Source: Roseivirga sp. UBA6061
GTDB lineage: Bacteria; Bacteroidota; Bacteroidia; Cytophagales; Cyclobacteriaceae
DNA: 14,576 nt
Direction of reading: 5' to 3'
NCBI GenBank assembly: GCA_002427745.1
Contig: DIYF01000114.1
Location: forward strand, 30,514 to 45,089
In this document: positions 6,991 to 14,576 of the stretch, one piece after another
Layout of the letters: every line of letters starts with the position of its first letter
Position numbering within the stretch: the first letter of the stretch is position 1
Position numbers and translations under genes: made by a program
Notes under the pieces: model-generated
Database searches by the model: none
What the model saw: the letters and a program-made list of their open reading frames with translations, nothing else
What the model was told of the DNA's origin: nothing

Positions 6991-8084
6991 TGCGTGCTGC
7001 TCATAAAACTTTCTTTTCGGCAGCCATAGCCCTATTGCTGGTCACAGCCTGGTCATGTACCTCAGAGAAAATGCTACTCTCCGCTTCAGACGAAGCATCT
7101 TGCCTGGGCAAGGAGGGCTATTGGTACAAGGGTGAGTGCTGGGCAGGCTTTGAAGAGCCGGGTATTGATGCGACCAATGTAGATTCTGTGGTCAATGCAC
7201 AGATGAAGGCCATTGATCAGACCTATGTGCGCATCAATGATAAAAGGCGTGCAATCAATTTCTTTTTCCCTGAACAGGGCGAAAAAGAAATACTGCTGAT
7301 CACTTCTTTTAATGAGCTGGAGGAGAATATTATCCTTTCGTTTGATGCCAGATCCATGAAGAAAAAAGCCTTCAAAGCCAGCGGGGCTTACCTCAGGGGA
7401 AACATCATTGCCGGTGATGAGGGGCTGGAGCCTGAAACGCTCGCCAGTGGTCAGCTGAGTGTAACCCTGACAGAAGACTTTGATGTGACCATTACAGGAA
7501 CACTCCAAAATGAAGGCGGCCAGACTTTTAAGGTTGACATTTTTGCCAATGAAGCCGTAATGGGGGCCGGTACCAGCAGACTTGAGGTCCGGGAAAAAGA
7601 AGCCTTTATCTCAGGTACTTTAGGTACCATTACCTACGCTCAGATCAAAGATATGATCAGCAAACATCCGGACGTACACACCCTGGTGCTGGATCAGGTG
7701 GATGGTTCAATCAATGACGATATTAACCTGCATACCGGGCGCATTGTCCGTGAGGCCGGTCTGAATACCAGGCTGCTCTCCACCAGTCATATTGCATCAG
7801 GCGGGGTAGACCTCTTTGCCTCCGGGGTGGAGCGTACCGTGGTCAAAGGAGCAAAACTGGGAGTGCACTCCTGGGCAGGTGGAGATTTGAAGGGAGATGA
7901 AATCCCTCAGAATCACCCGGCCCACCAATATCAATTAGCTTATTTCACCAAAATGATGGGCAGTCGGAATGGTCCGGCCTTTTACTTCTATACCCTCACT
8001 TCTGCTCCGGCAGAAAGCATCTACTATATGACGCACGATGAAGTAAGGGAGTGGAAGCTGGCAACCCGGTTAGTAGATCATTAA
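6990..8084 (+). CDS. Lipoprotein with C-terminal ClpP/crotonase-like serine protease domain
   Basis: In this 364-residue protein a signal ending WSC makes C23 a likely lipidation site. Residues 35-55 carry a small cysteine pair (C38, C50; SCLGKEGYWYKGEC). Residues about 70-195 are beta-rich and unfamiliar. Residues about 204-364 fit the ClpP/crotonase fold seen in predicted periplasmic proteins of the COG3904 type. They hold an ISGTLGTITYAQI entry strand, VHTLVLDQVDGS where the S-x-GG strand would lie, and GRIVREAGLNTRLLS. The nucleophile turn is HIASGGVDLFASGVERTVV, with GAKLGVHSW after it. A candidate triad is S270, H293 (23 residues later, as in ClpP) and D350 in MTHDEVREWKLATRL. The usual SAC nucleophile motif of those relatives reads SGG here. 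It is the last gene of the operon, with a terminator downstream. Activity and substrate are inferred only. Confidence 0.72.
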   Translation: MRAAHKTFFSAAIALLLVTAWSCTSEKMLLSASDEASCLGKEGYWYKGECWAGFEEPGIDATNVDSVVNAQMKAIDQTYVRINDKRRAINFFFPEQGEKEILLITSFNELEENIILSFDARSMKKKAFKASGAYLRGNIIAGDEGLEPETLASGQLSVTLTEDFDVTITGTLQNEGGQTFKVDIFANEAVMGAGTSRLEVREKEAFISGTLGTITYAQIKDMISKHPDVHTLVLDQVDGSINDDINLHTGRIVREAGLNTRLLSTSHIASGGVDLFASGVERTVVKGAKLGVHSWAGGDLKGDEIPQNHPAHQYQLAYFTKMMGSRNGPAFYFYTLTSAPAESIYYMTHDEVREWKLATRLVDH

Positions 8085-8113
8085 ACACTTTGTTTGTTGT
8101 TGATTGTATGAGT

Positions 8114-8146
8114 AGAAGCTGCCTTGTATAAGGTGGCTTCTTTCAT
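8114..8146 (+). terminator. Intrinsic terminator of the envelope operon
   Basis: A 12-bp stem pairs agaagctgcctt (8114-8125) with aaggtggcttct (8130-8141). It contains two G-U wobble pairs and closes on the tetraloop gtat. The descending arm runs into a T-rich stretch (ttctttcat). It lies 29 bases after the stop codon of the ClpP-like gene and separates the operon from the TPR regulator. Confidence 0.8.
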
Positions 8147-8217
8147 CTGACCCATGGCGATCGGCTATTTTAGACTTGATTAATCTGCAATTGTATAAAA
8201 TCGTAGTTTTTAACTTC

Positions 8218-8240
8218 CGGCACTCTATTTCCCTATGGTT
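8218..8240 (+). promoter_or_regulatory. Shared leader motif, copy 1 (before TPR-HTH gene)
   Basis: This 23-base stretch beginning cggcactct matches 10178-10200 at 18 of 23 positions without gaps, including the first nine bases. It starts 63 bases before the ATG at 8281; the other copy starts 61 bases before the ATG at 10239. Both starts are written gactATGc. It may be a promoter, a regulator site or an RNA leader element; the sequence does not decide between them. Confidence 0.5.
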
Positions 8241-8280
8241 CTGACCTGTATTCTTCTTATTGGGGGACAATAAGGGGACT

Positions 8281-10116
8281 ATGCTTACCTTCACCGTCAG
8301 CACTATCAACTCAGGAATGCCGGAACTCAGCTTGAGATACATACTATTGATTTTAGCTTTTTTGGGGTTAGGCCTTCCTGGTCTTAAGGCGCAAAGACCC
8401 GTTGACAGTCTTCAGAATGTGCTGACCCATGCCAGGGGAGAACAACGTGTCGATGTCCTCAATTCTCTGGCCGGCTACAGGAAGGACGATGACCTGGAAG
8501 CATCGGTACAGCTCCTGGAAGAATCACTGGAGCTTTCTCAAAAGCTGGGTTATGATAAAGGGAAAGTCAAATCCTGGCTGGTTTTAGCCACCATCGCGAG
8601 TCGGCAGAATGATTTTTCGGAGACAGATAGCCTTGTCAGTATGGCCCTGGATCTGGCGACAAAAATTGATGATCAGTACGGTATTGCTTCAGGGTTGCTC
8701 ACCCTGGGAGTTATGAACATAAGACAGGGCCGCTATGATGAGGCGATTCAGAACTATATCGATGGCTTGAAGGCTTCCGAAGCCATTGGAGATGCCGACC
8801 TGATGCAAACTCATACCTTGAATATAGGTCATGTCAAAAGCCGGTTGAACTTACCTGAAGAAGCAGATGTATATTTTCTCAAGTCATTGAAAATCGCTCA
8901 GGATCATGGTCTGAACCTGAGAATCGGACAGGTATACCTTGCGCTGGGCGTCTCAGCTTATCAGAGGGGTGATCTGGAAGACTGTATTGCAAACTACGAG
9001 AAGTCACTGCCTATTTTTCTTGAGGAAAAGGAGCTCCGATCCATGGGTATTGTCTACAACAATCTGGGCTTTGCCTATTACTTGAAGAAGGACTTTGAGC
9101 AGGCCAATGAATATTACGACCTCTCCTTAAAGTATCGCAGGCAGATGAACGATCAGCTGGGCATATCGCGTATCTGGCTAAACAAAGCCAGAATTGCATT
9201 TGATAACGGGGCATATAGCCGGGCAAGACAATTGAATGACCGGGCCCTGGCAATTTCCAGAGAAATCGACAGCCCTAAACGGGAAATGGAGATACTGGAA
9301 TTCATGGTGAAAATCCATGAGAGAGACGGAGATCTGAAAAATGCCCTGAGTACGCTGAAGCTCTACAATACACTGAAAGACTCTGTCAATCAGATGGCCA
9401 ACCGGCAGAAGGTTGCCGAGCTCTCTGCGGAATTTGACCTGGAAAGAAAGGAGAATGAACTGCAACTCGCAAGGCAGGAGGTAACCCTGCTTGAACAAAA
9501 TGAATCGCTCTTACTCACCCGACAGTTTTTGCTGGCTGCCATTATTCTGGTGCTGATACTGATTACCGCTATAGTCTGGGTATATCAGAAAGGGAGGGTA
9601 AAAAGAGCGCGTATCAACGAAAGGCTGGCTGAGCAAAAAGCCGAAAACGAAAGACTGCTGAAGCAGCAACTCAGTCATGAACTTGAGTTAAAAGATGAGG
9701 AGTTAAAATCCATTGCTGACCGGCTTGCCCAACAGAACCAAATCATCCAGGATTTCAAAATTGAACTGTCTGAGCAGAGTGCCAGGCGTGAGAACCTCAT
9801 CGAATCCGAAAGAATAGAAAGCATCATCAACTTCCTGGAGCGTCAACCTGAAACCTACCTTACCTGGCAGCATTTTCGATTAAAATTTGACGAGAACTAT
9901 CCTGATTTCACTGCCAGACTGGTTGAACAATATCCTGATTTAACCGCTAATGAACTCGACATTGGTATTCTGTTAAAAATCAATCTGGCCAATAAGGAAA
10001 TGGCTCATATTCTCAACATCAGCTACGATGCCATTAAGAAGTCGCTACAGCGGATGTACCGCAAAATGGGGCTCTCTACCCCTGAAGAACTCAGGGTGCA
10101 CATCCTGAAGGCCTGA
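8281..10116 (+). CDS. TPR-transmembrane-coiled coil-LuxR-type HTH regulator
   Basis: This 611-residue protein has a signal or anchor segment at about 20-38 (LRYILLILAFLGLGLPGLKAQ). Tetratricopeptide repeats occupy about 60-370, with recognisable units such as GLLTLGVMNIRQGRYDEAIQNY and GIVYNNLGFAYYLKKDFEQANEYY. A transmembrane helix lies at about 414-436 (FLLAAIILVLILITAIVWVY). A charged coiled coil (about 440-500) and a C-terminal LuxR/GerE-like HTH follow (about 553-605, LTANELDIGILLKINLANKEMAHILNISYDAIKKSLQRMYRKMG). The TPR half would be periplasmic and the HTH cytoplasmic, so it is a one-piece sensor-regulator of a type widespread in Bacteroidota. The frame is open back to a TTG at 8260, and an ATG at 8317 would give a shorter signal. 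The ATG at 8281 is preferred because its context and distance to the shared leader motif match the next gene. Confidence 0.88.
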   Translation: MLTFTVSTINSGMPELSLRYILLILAFLGLGLPGLKAQRPVDSLQNVLTHARGEQRVDVLNSLAGYRKDDDLEASVQLLEESLELSQKLGYDKGKVKSWLVLATIASRQNDFSETDSLVSMALDLATKIDDQYGIASGLLTLGVMNIRQGRYDEAIQNYIDGLKASEAIGDADLMQTHTLNIGHVKSRLNLPEEADVYFLKSLKIAQDHGLNLRIGQVYLALGVSAYQRGDLEDCIANYEKSLPIFLEEKELRSMGIVYNNLGFAYYLKKDFEQANEYYDLSLKYRRQMNDQLGISRIWLNKARIAFDNGAYSRARQLNDRALAISREIDSPKREMEILEFMVKIHERDGDLKNALSTLKLYNTLKDSVNQMANRQKVAELSAEFDLERKENELQLARQEVTLLEQNESLLLTRQFLLAAIILVLILITAIVWVYQKGRVKRARINERLAEQKAENERLLKQQLSHELELKDEELKSIADRLAQQNQIIQDFKIELSEQSARRENLIESERIESIINFLERQPETYLTWQHFRLKFDENYPDFTARLVEQYPDLTANELDIGILLKINLANKEMAHILNISYDAIKKSLQRMYRKMGLSTPEELRVHILKA

Positions 10117-10177
10117 TCAGCCGGAAACTCGCTCACTTTCCTCCCTGTACGGGCATAATCAGGATTTCTTTTCACAT

Positions 10178-10200
10178 CGGCACTCTGTTTACCCATCATT
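10178..10200 (+). promoter_or_regulatory. Shared leader motif, copy 2 (before giant secreted protein)
   Basis: This partner of 8218-8240 has 18 of 23 bases identical, beginning with the exact nine-mer cggcactct. Similarity continues weakly downstream without gaps toward the start codon. It begins 61 bases before the ATG at 10239, inside the 122-bp gap after the TPR-HTH gene, so the secreted-protein gene may have its own promoter or leader here. Confidence 0.5.
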
Positions 10201-10238
10201 TTATCCGGGATTCGGAATTTTTGGTCAAAGATCTGACT

Positions 10239-13200
10239 ATGCATCCATTCCGGAAGACCATCCACTATCGGTTGACCCTGTTAAACCTGGCATTCGCATG
10301 CCTTGTGATATTTCATAACCCGGCCCGGGCATACCAGCAAATGATTCCATTTGTCAATGATGCTCCCGAATCTTTATCCGAGGTCGATGCAAGGTTGCTA
10401 TACAAGGCTGACAATACCCGAATGGCTGCTGCTCCCGCTATGCTGTTGGAGACACCTGAACCGGGTATGGATATACTGAGGGCTCAGGTCGGCAGCAACG
10501 ATTTCAGAATCTCCAACATGGGCCCCGATGGAGATACCGACTATGATGCTGCCAATGCCAACCTGGCTTACAATGCTACTGATGATGAATTTCTGGTGGT
10601 GTGGACCGCTGATGACAACACAGGTAGTCTGGTGAATGGCGAATCAGAGGTTTATGGCCAGCGGATCAATGCTTCGGATGGTTCACGCCTGGGCAGTCGT
10701 TTCAGAATCAGCTTTTCCGGACCTGACGGAGACACAACGTTCGGAATTTATTCGGGAGTGCCTTCCGTGGCCTGGAACGATGATGATAACGAGTACCTCG
10801 TAGTATGGGGAGGAGAAGATGATGAGGGAGGCCTGATTGATGGAGATGTGGAGATCTGGGCTGCTCGTATCGGAGGAGGCACCAGTACCGTGATCGGTTC
10901 ACAATTCCGCATATCTGATACCGGTGGTATCGGCACCACACAGGCACTGGCTCTGGCTCCCGATGTAGTCTACAATACCACCTCTAACCAGTACCTGGTG
11001 GTCTGGGCCGGAGATGAGGTAACCGGCCCCAACTCTACCACACAGATTTACGGTCAGTTTTTGACAAATGCCGGGGTTGAGACAGGCACCAATGACTTTG
11101 CCATCAGTGATCTGCAGATCAGCTATGACGCAGATAATCCGGCCGTGGCCTGGAACAGCACCGACAATGAATACATGGTAGTATGGGAGAGTGACGATGT
11201 GGGGGATGTGACAAAGACGGCCAGAGGTGAATTCGAGATTTATGGACAAAGACTAAGTGCTGCCGGTGCAGAAATAGGTACAGATGATTTCAGATTGAGT
11301 GATATGGGCGGATTTGGTGCCAATGATGCTGACTATGATGCCGACAGACCGGAAATCGCCTATAACAGTACAGATAATCAGTATTTGGTGGTATGGCGCG
11401 GTACAGACAATACAGCACCGCTTGTGGTACGGGAGGTGGAAATATTCGGGCAGTTCCTTACCAATACAGGAGCCGAAACCGGAACCAACGACTTTAGAAT
11501 AAGTGATGTCGGAGATGACAGTGAAATGGACGGGCTGATTCGTGACGATTCCAACGCGCAGGACCCGGATGTCACCTATAATGTTCATCTCAATGAGTTT
11601 ATGGTTACCTGGCATGCCGATGATCTCTATGCAATTCTGGCCGACAATGAAAATGAGATTTATGCAGCGCGGGTGAGCAATACCGGAGCCATTACGGATG
11701 GCGACCTGCGCCTCTCCGATGTGGGCCCCACCTTTGGAAATAACAGCTTTGATGCCGAAAAACCGAAGGTAGCTTACTCTACCGTCAGCCAGGATTATCT
11801 CATCGTTTTCCAGGCAGATGACTCTGAAGGAACTCAGGTAGATGAAGAACGAGAGATTATGGGTCAGCTCTGGTCTCCGGATAATACCAATGCGGCTCCT
11901 GTCGGGGTCATGCTGTCATCCACCTTTGTAGAAGAAGACCTGGCCATGGGAGATCTGGTGGCTTCCCTATTCGGTGACGATGCCGATGTAGACGATACCC
12001 ACACCTTTGTCCTGGTAGCCGGAGACGGAGATGATGACAATGCAAGCTTTACCATCAGTGGTAACAGCCTCAATTCTGCCACTACTTTCAGCTTTGGTAC
12101 CCAGAGCACTTATAAAATCCGGATTCGCACCACAGATAACTCAGGTTTGCAGGTAGAAAGCGAAGTGATTATCACGGTGAATGAGCCACCGGCTGTTATC
12201 TCGGGAGATAACTATACCATCAGCGACAATGGACCCTCGACAGATAAAAATTATGATGCGCTGAATCCAAGAATAGCCTATAACGCTACGGATGACGAAT
12301 TTCTGGTCGTGTGGGAAGCGGATGATGACGGGGCAGGACTGGCCAATGACGAAGTGGAGATCTGGGCACAAAGGATCAAAGCATCAGATGGATCTAAGCT
12401 TGGCTCTATGATCAGGGTCAGCTTTATGGGGCCTGATGGAAATGCCAGTTATGATGCCAAGGCACCAGCCGTAGCCTGGAACCCCGATGCCAATCAGTAC
12501 CTGGTGGTCTGGGAGGCAAATGATGACCTGGCGGGCCTGGCGGCTGCTGAGAAAGAAATCTGGGGCCAATTGCTCACAAACACCGGTGGCCTGTCGGGTA
12601 GTATGATTCGCATATCAGATATGGGCCCCGACAATAACACGAGCTACGCTGCGGATAACCCTGATGTGGTTTATAACGATACTTCGAATGAGTACCTGGT
12701 GGTTTGGCATGGCGATGATAATTCAGGTAGCCTGATAGACAGTGAAACAGAGATTTTTGGTCAGAGGCTTACAGCTGCGGGGTCAGAAACAGGAACAAAT
12801 GATTTTCAAATCAGCTTTATGGGGCCTGATGGAGATGCTGCTTATGATGCCAATGATCCGAAACTCGCCTGGAACAGTACAGACAATGAATACCTGGTGG
12901 TATGGGAGTCTGACGACAACGCGAATTCTGTAGTCAATGATGAAAAAGAAATATATGCCTCGCGGCTATCGTCAGCCGGAGTCGTGTTGGTCAGTGATTT
13001 AAAAGTCAGTGCGATGGGTCCTGTGGGCGATAAGGATTTTGATGCAGACGACCCGGGGGTGGTCTATAATGCTGACCTCAATAAATACTTTGTGGCCTGG
13101 GAATCGGATGATGACGATGGAGCCCTCATCGACAATGAGAAAGAAGTTTACGGACAATCCGTCAGCGCAGCCGGAGCTTTAGATGGTGCAGAGATTCGCA

Positions 13201-14540
13201 TCACGGCCTTCGGTCCCGATGGCAATGGGAGCTACGATGCAGAAAACCCTGAGATTATCTATGTCAGTGCCATTCAGGAGTATGTGGTGACAGTTTACGG
13301 AGAACACAATGTAGATCAGCTGGCCATTGGGGAAGATGAAATCTGGACGCAGCGTATCAATGCCGTTACCGGTGCCCTGATCGGAGATATTGTGAGGATG
13401 AGTGAAGTAGGTACGGATGGGAATACCAATCTCGATGGCATCCACCCGCACATTGCTTATTCCCCGACACAGAAGAAAGCACTGCTGGCCTTTCAGGCCG
13501 ATAATGCTACATTGGCTTCAAGAGAAGAGATTCACGGCCAGCTTTGGCAGGTGCCTGCCCCTTCAGTTACTACCCTGAGTGCCACCAGCGTGCAGGGAAC
13601 TACGGCTTCGCTTAATGGGTCTGTGAATGCCAACGGACTTTCAACCACTGTCACTTTTGAATATGGAACCACTACCGCTTACGGACAAACGGCCACGGCC
13701 GTACAAAGTCCCCTGAGCTCAACAGATAATACGGCAGTCTCGGTGGGACTGACCGGGCTTTCGGGGAATACTACCTACCACTATCGGGTAAAAGGCGCAA
13801 ATGTCGGAGGCACCAAAAACGGAGCCGATGCTACCTTTACTACCACCAATGTGGCTCCCACCTCTGCCACAGTAGCCATTAGTGTTTTTCTGGAAGGCGC
13901 TTATAACGGAACTGACCTCAATACCTTATTGAATGCCAGTATCCCCACCACTCAGGTCTATACGAACAATGGTCATAATGGAGGTGAATCTGTAGGTGCC
14001 ATACCCACTAATGCAGTAGACTGGGTATTGGTCGAACTGCGTGAGGCGGGGTCCCCAGCTGCCGCATTGAATGCGACCAAAGTAGGCTCTGCAGCGGGTT
14101 TCCTCATGAAGGATGGTACCATTAAGGCTACTGATGGTACCAGCAATCTGACCGTGCAGTTAACAGGGAATTCCGGTTCTGATTTCTATGTGGTGATCTA
14201 TCATCGCAACCACCTGCCGATTATGTCGGCCAGCGCTGTATCAGAGAGTGGTGGCCTGTACACAATTGATTTCACCACGGTGGCTGCCAACACCTATCAG
14301 AACACCACGGCCCTGACCACGCTGTCAACCGGGAAATTTGCTATGCCTGCCGGGGATGCAGATGGCGATGGCGATGTGGATGGCACAGATTTAACTACCT
14401 GGCGCAGCCAGAACGGAGCAGCCTTTGTCTACAATACCACCAATGGAGACTTCAACCTGGACGGAGTGATCAATGCTGTAGACCGTAATGATTTTCAGCG
14501 CAAGAATAGCAGCAAGACGAGCCAGGTACCGACAACTTAG
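10239..14540 (+). CDS. Giant secreted protein: two tandem 7-blade propellers, cadherin-like, FN3-like and dockerin-like modules
   Basis: The 1433-residue extracellular or surface protein has a signal peptide at about 1-32 (KTIHYRLTLLNLAFACLVIF, then PARAYQQ). Residues 88-545 hold seven repeats of about 65 residues, each with a core like PxVAYNSTDNEYLVVWESDD, then EIYGQRL, then DFRIS. Residues about 546-657 form a cadherin-like domain (SFGTQSTYKIRIRTTDNSG). Residues 658-1103 hold seven more repeats. Residues about 1104-1204 look like a fibronectin-III domain (TTASLNGSVNANG, NTTYHYRVKG). About 1205-1370 is a module I know from other Bacteroidota secreted proteins (VDWVLVELRE, YVVIYHRNHLPIMSA). 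Residues 1373-1415 carry two dockerin-like calcium loops. No standard type IX secretion C-terminal domain is visible. An upstream TTG at 10221 is possible, but the ATG at 10239 is preferred. Likely roles are adhesion or binding of a surface polymer (inference); no catalytic motif was found. Confidence 0.9.
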   Translation: MHPFRKTIHYRLTLLNLAFACLVIFHNPARAYQQMIPFVNDAPESLSEVDARLLYKADNTRMAAAPAMLLETPEPGMDILRAQVGSNDFRISNMGPDGDTDYDAANANLAYNATDDEFLVVWTADDNTGSLVNGESEVYGQRINASDGSRLGSRFRISFSGPDGDTTFGIYSGVPSVAWNDDDNEYLVVWGGEDDEGGLIDGDVEIWAARIGGGTSTVIGSQFRISDTGGIGTTQALALAPDVVYNTTSNQYLVVWAGDEVTGPNSTTQIYGQFLTNAGVETGTNDFAISDLQISYDADNPAVAWNSTDNEYMVVWESDDVGDVTKTARGEFEIYGQRLSAAGAEIGTDDFRLSDMGGFGANDADYDADRPEIAYNSTDNQYLVVWRGTDNTAPLVVREVEIFGQFLTNTGAETGTNDFRISDVGDDSEMDGLIRDDSNAQDPDVTYNVHLNEFMVTWHADDLYAILADNENEIYAARVSNTGAITDGDLRLSDVGPTFGNNSFDAEKPKVAYSTVSQDYLIVFQADDSEGTQVDEEREIMGQLWSPDNTNAAPVGVMLSSTFVEEDLAMGDLVASLFGDDADVDDTHTFVLVAGDGDDDNASFTISGNSLNSATTFSFGTQSTYKIRIRTTDNSGLQVESEVIITVNEPPAVISGDNYTISDNGPSTDKNYDALNPRIAYNATDDEFLVVWEADDDGAGLANDEVEIWAQRIKASDGSKLGSMIRVSFMGPDGNASYDAKAPAVAWNPDANQYLVVWEANDDLAGLAAAEKEIWGQLLTNTGGLSGSMIRISDMGPDNNTSYAADNPDVVYNDTSNEYLVVWHGDDNSGSLIDSETEIFGQRLTAAGSETGTNDFQISFMGPDGDAAYDANDPKLAWNSTDNEYLVVWESDDNANSVVNDEKEIYASRLSSAGVVLVSDLKVSAMGPVGDKDFDADDPGVVYNADLNKYFVAWESDDDDGALIDNEKEVYGQSVSAAGALDGAEIRITAFGPDGNGSYDAENPEIIYVSAIQEYVVTVYGEHNVDQLAIGEDEIWTQRINAVTGALIGDIVRMSEVGTDGNTNLDGIHPHIAYSPTQKKALLAFQADNATLASREEIHGQLWQVPAPSVTTLSATSVQGTTASLNGSVNANGLSTTVTFEYGTTTAYGQTATAVQSPLSSTDNTAVSVGLTGLSGNTTYHYRVKGANVGGTKNGADATFTTTNVAPTSATVAISVFLEGAYNGTDLNTLLNASIPTTQVYTNNGHNGGESVGAIPTNAVDWVLVELREAGSPAAALNATKVGSAAGFLMKDGTIKATDGTSNLTVQLTGNSGSDFYVVIYHRNHLPIMSASAVSESGGLYTIDFTTVAANTYQNTTALTTLSTGKFAMPAGDADGDGDVDGTDLTTWRSQNGAAFVYNTTNGDFNLDGVINAVDRNDFQRKNSSKTSQVPTT
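10500..11873 (+). repeat. Seven-fold internal repeat, propeller 1
   Basis: This encodes residues 88-545 of the secreted protein as seven units averaging 65 residues. Each unit runs from a DFRIS-like strand through YNxTDNEYLVVW and an acidic loop to EIYGQRL. Unit 4 reads AWNSTDNEYMVVWESDD and unit 7 ends EIMGQLW. Seven four-stranded units of this size are the normal make-up of a beta-propeller (inference from length, count and strand pattern). The acidic DDN/GDD loops could bind calcium. Confidence 0.85.
12210..13547 (+). repeat. Seven-fold internal repeat, propeller 2
   Basis: This encodes residues 658-1103 as seven units averaging 64 residues, in the same register as propeller 1. Unit 1 shares YNATDDEFLVVW and ASDGSxLGS with unit 1 of the first set. 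Unit 3 shares PDVVYNxTSN, unit 4 shares AWNSTDNEYxVVWESDD, and unit 7 shares the GQLW ending. The units thus match by position, which points to duplication of a whole seven-unit block. Confidence 0.85.
14355..14483 (+). other. Dockerin-like pair of EF-hand calcium loops
   Basis: Residues 1373-1384 of the secreted protein (DADGDGDVDGTD) and 1404-1415 (DFNLDGVINAVD) each fit the D-x-D/N-x-D-G-x5-D calcium loop, 31 residues apart, as in type I dockerins. They lie 18 residues before the C terminus. In Bacteroidota such pairs occur at the ends of secreted proteins without any cellulosome, so a cohesin partner should not be assumed. Confidence 0.75.
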
Positions 14541-14576
14541 ATATTAGACTTTAGACGATAGATAAAAGAGACTGGA

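Noticed and set aside
10113..10120. Palindrome ctgatcag over the stop codon of the TPR-HTH gene
   Set aside because: Eight bases is short enough to arise by chance and no further pairing supports a terminator.
10708..13451. Several reverse-strand frames within the giant gene
   Set aside because: They recur with the repeat period and are antisense readings of the propeller repeats.
14355..14483. Evidence for a cellulosome (dockerin needing a cohesin scaffold)
   Set aside because: No cohesin or glycoside hydrolase is in the window, and such calcium-loop pairs are common on unrelated secreted proteins of this phylum.

Overview
The window looks like chromosome from a marine or soil-type Bacteroidota, most likely of the Cytophagales. 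The basis is the protein families: a PxNWFNLD-type S8 protease, a 7TM-AraC regulator, a TPR-TM-coiled coil-LuxR-type HTH regulator, and a huge secreted repeat protein with cadherin-like and dockerin-like modules. Start codons mostly lack Shine-Dalgarno sequences, and the intergenic DNA is rich in inverted repeats. No tRNA, rRNA, CRISPR array, transposase or phage gene was seen.

Layout. Positions 1-543 are non-coding and repeat-rich: a heptamer tandem repeat, a palindromic REP-like element, and one copy of a 47-bp repeat. A short single-domain asparaginase (544-1032) follows. A second repeat copy and a nested inverted-repeat structure (1303-1441) precede an exported subtilisin-like protease (1474-3114). 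A 92-bp element with perfect 18-bp inverted ends (3135-3226) lies behind it. A 7TM-AraC regulator (3432-4556) is followed by two palindromes 52 bp apart. These sit in front of a tight four-gene envelope operon (4704-8084): a beta-rich exported protein, an S41-family lipoprotein, a small exported protein, and a lipoprotein with a ClpP/crotonase-like C-terminal half. A good intrinsic terminator (8114-8146) closes the operon. A TPR-HTH regulator (8281-10116) and a 1433-residue secreted protein (10239-14540) follow on the same strand.

Functional reading. All protein-coding genes are on the + strand and most products are exported, so the window is largely a cell-envelope and secretion neighbourhood with two membrane-embedded one-component regulators. 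The AraC regulator is placed to control the four-gene operon through the two palindromes (inference). The TPR-HTH gene and the giant secreted gene share a matching leader motif, 63 and 61 bases before their ATGs, which suggests common control (inference). The giant protein contains 14 repeats arranged 7+7. The two sets match blade for blade, so they look like two seven-bladed beta-propellers made by duplicating a whole propeller, separated by a cadherin-like domain.

The two least ordinary items are the operon pairing an S41 peptidase with a ClpP-like lipoprotein, and the shared leader.
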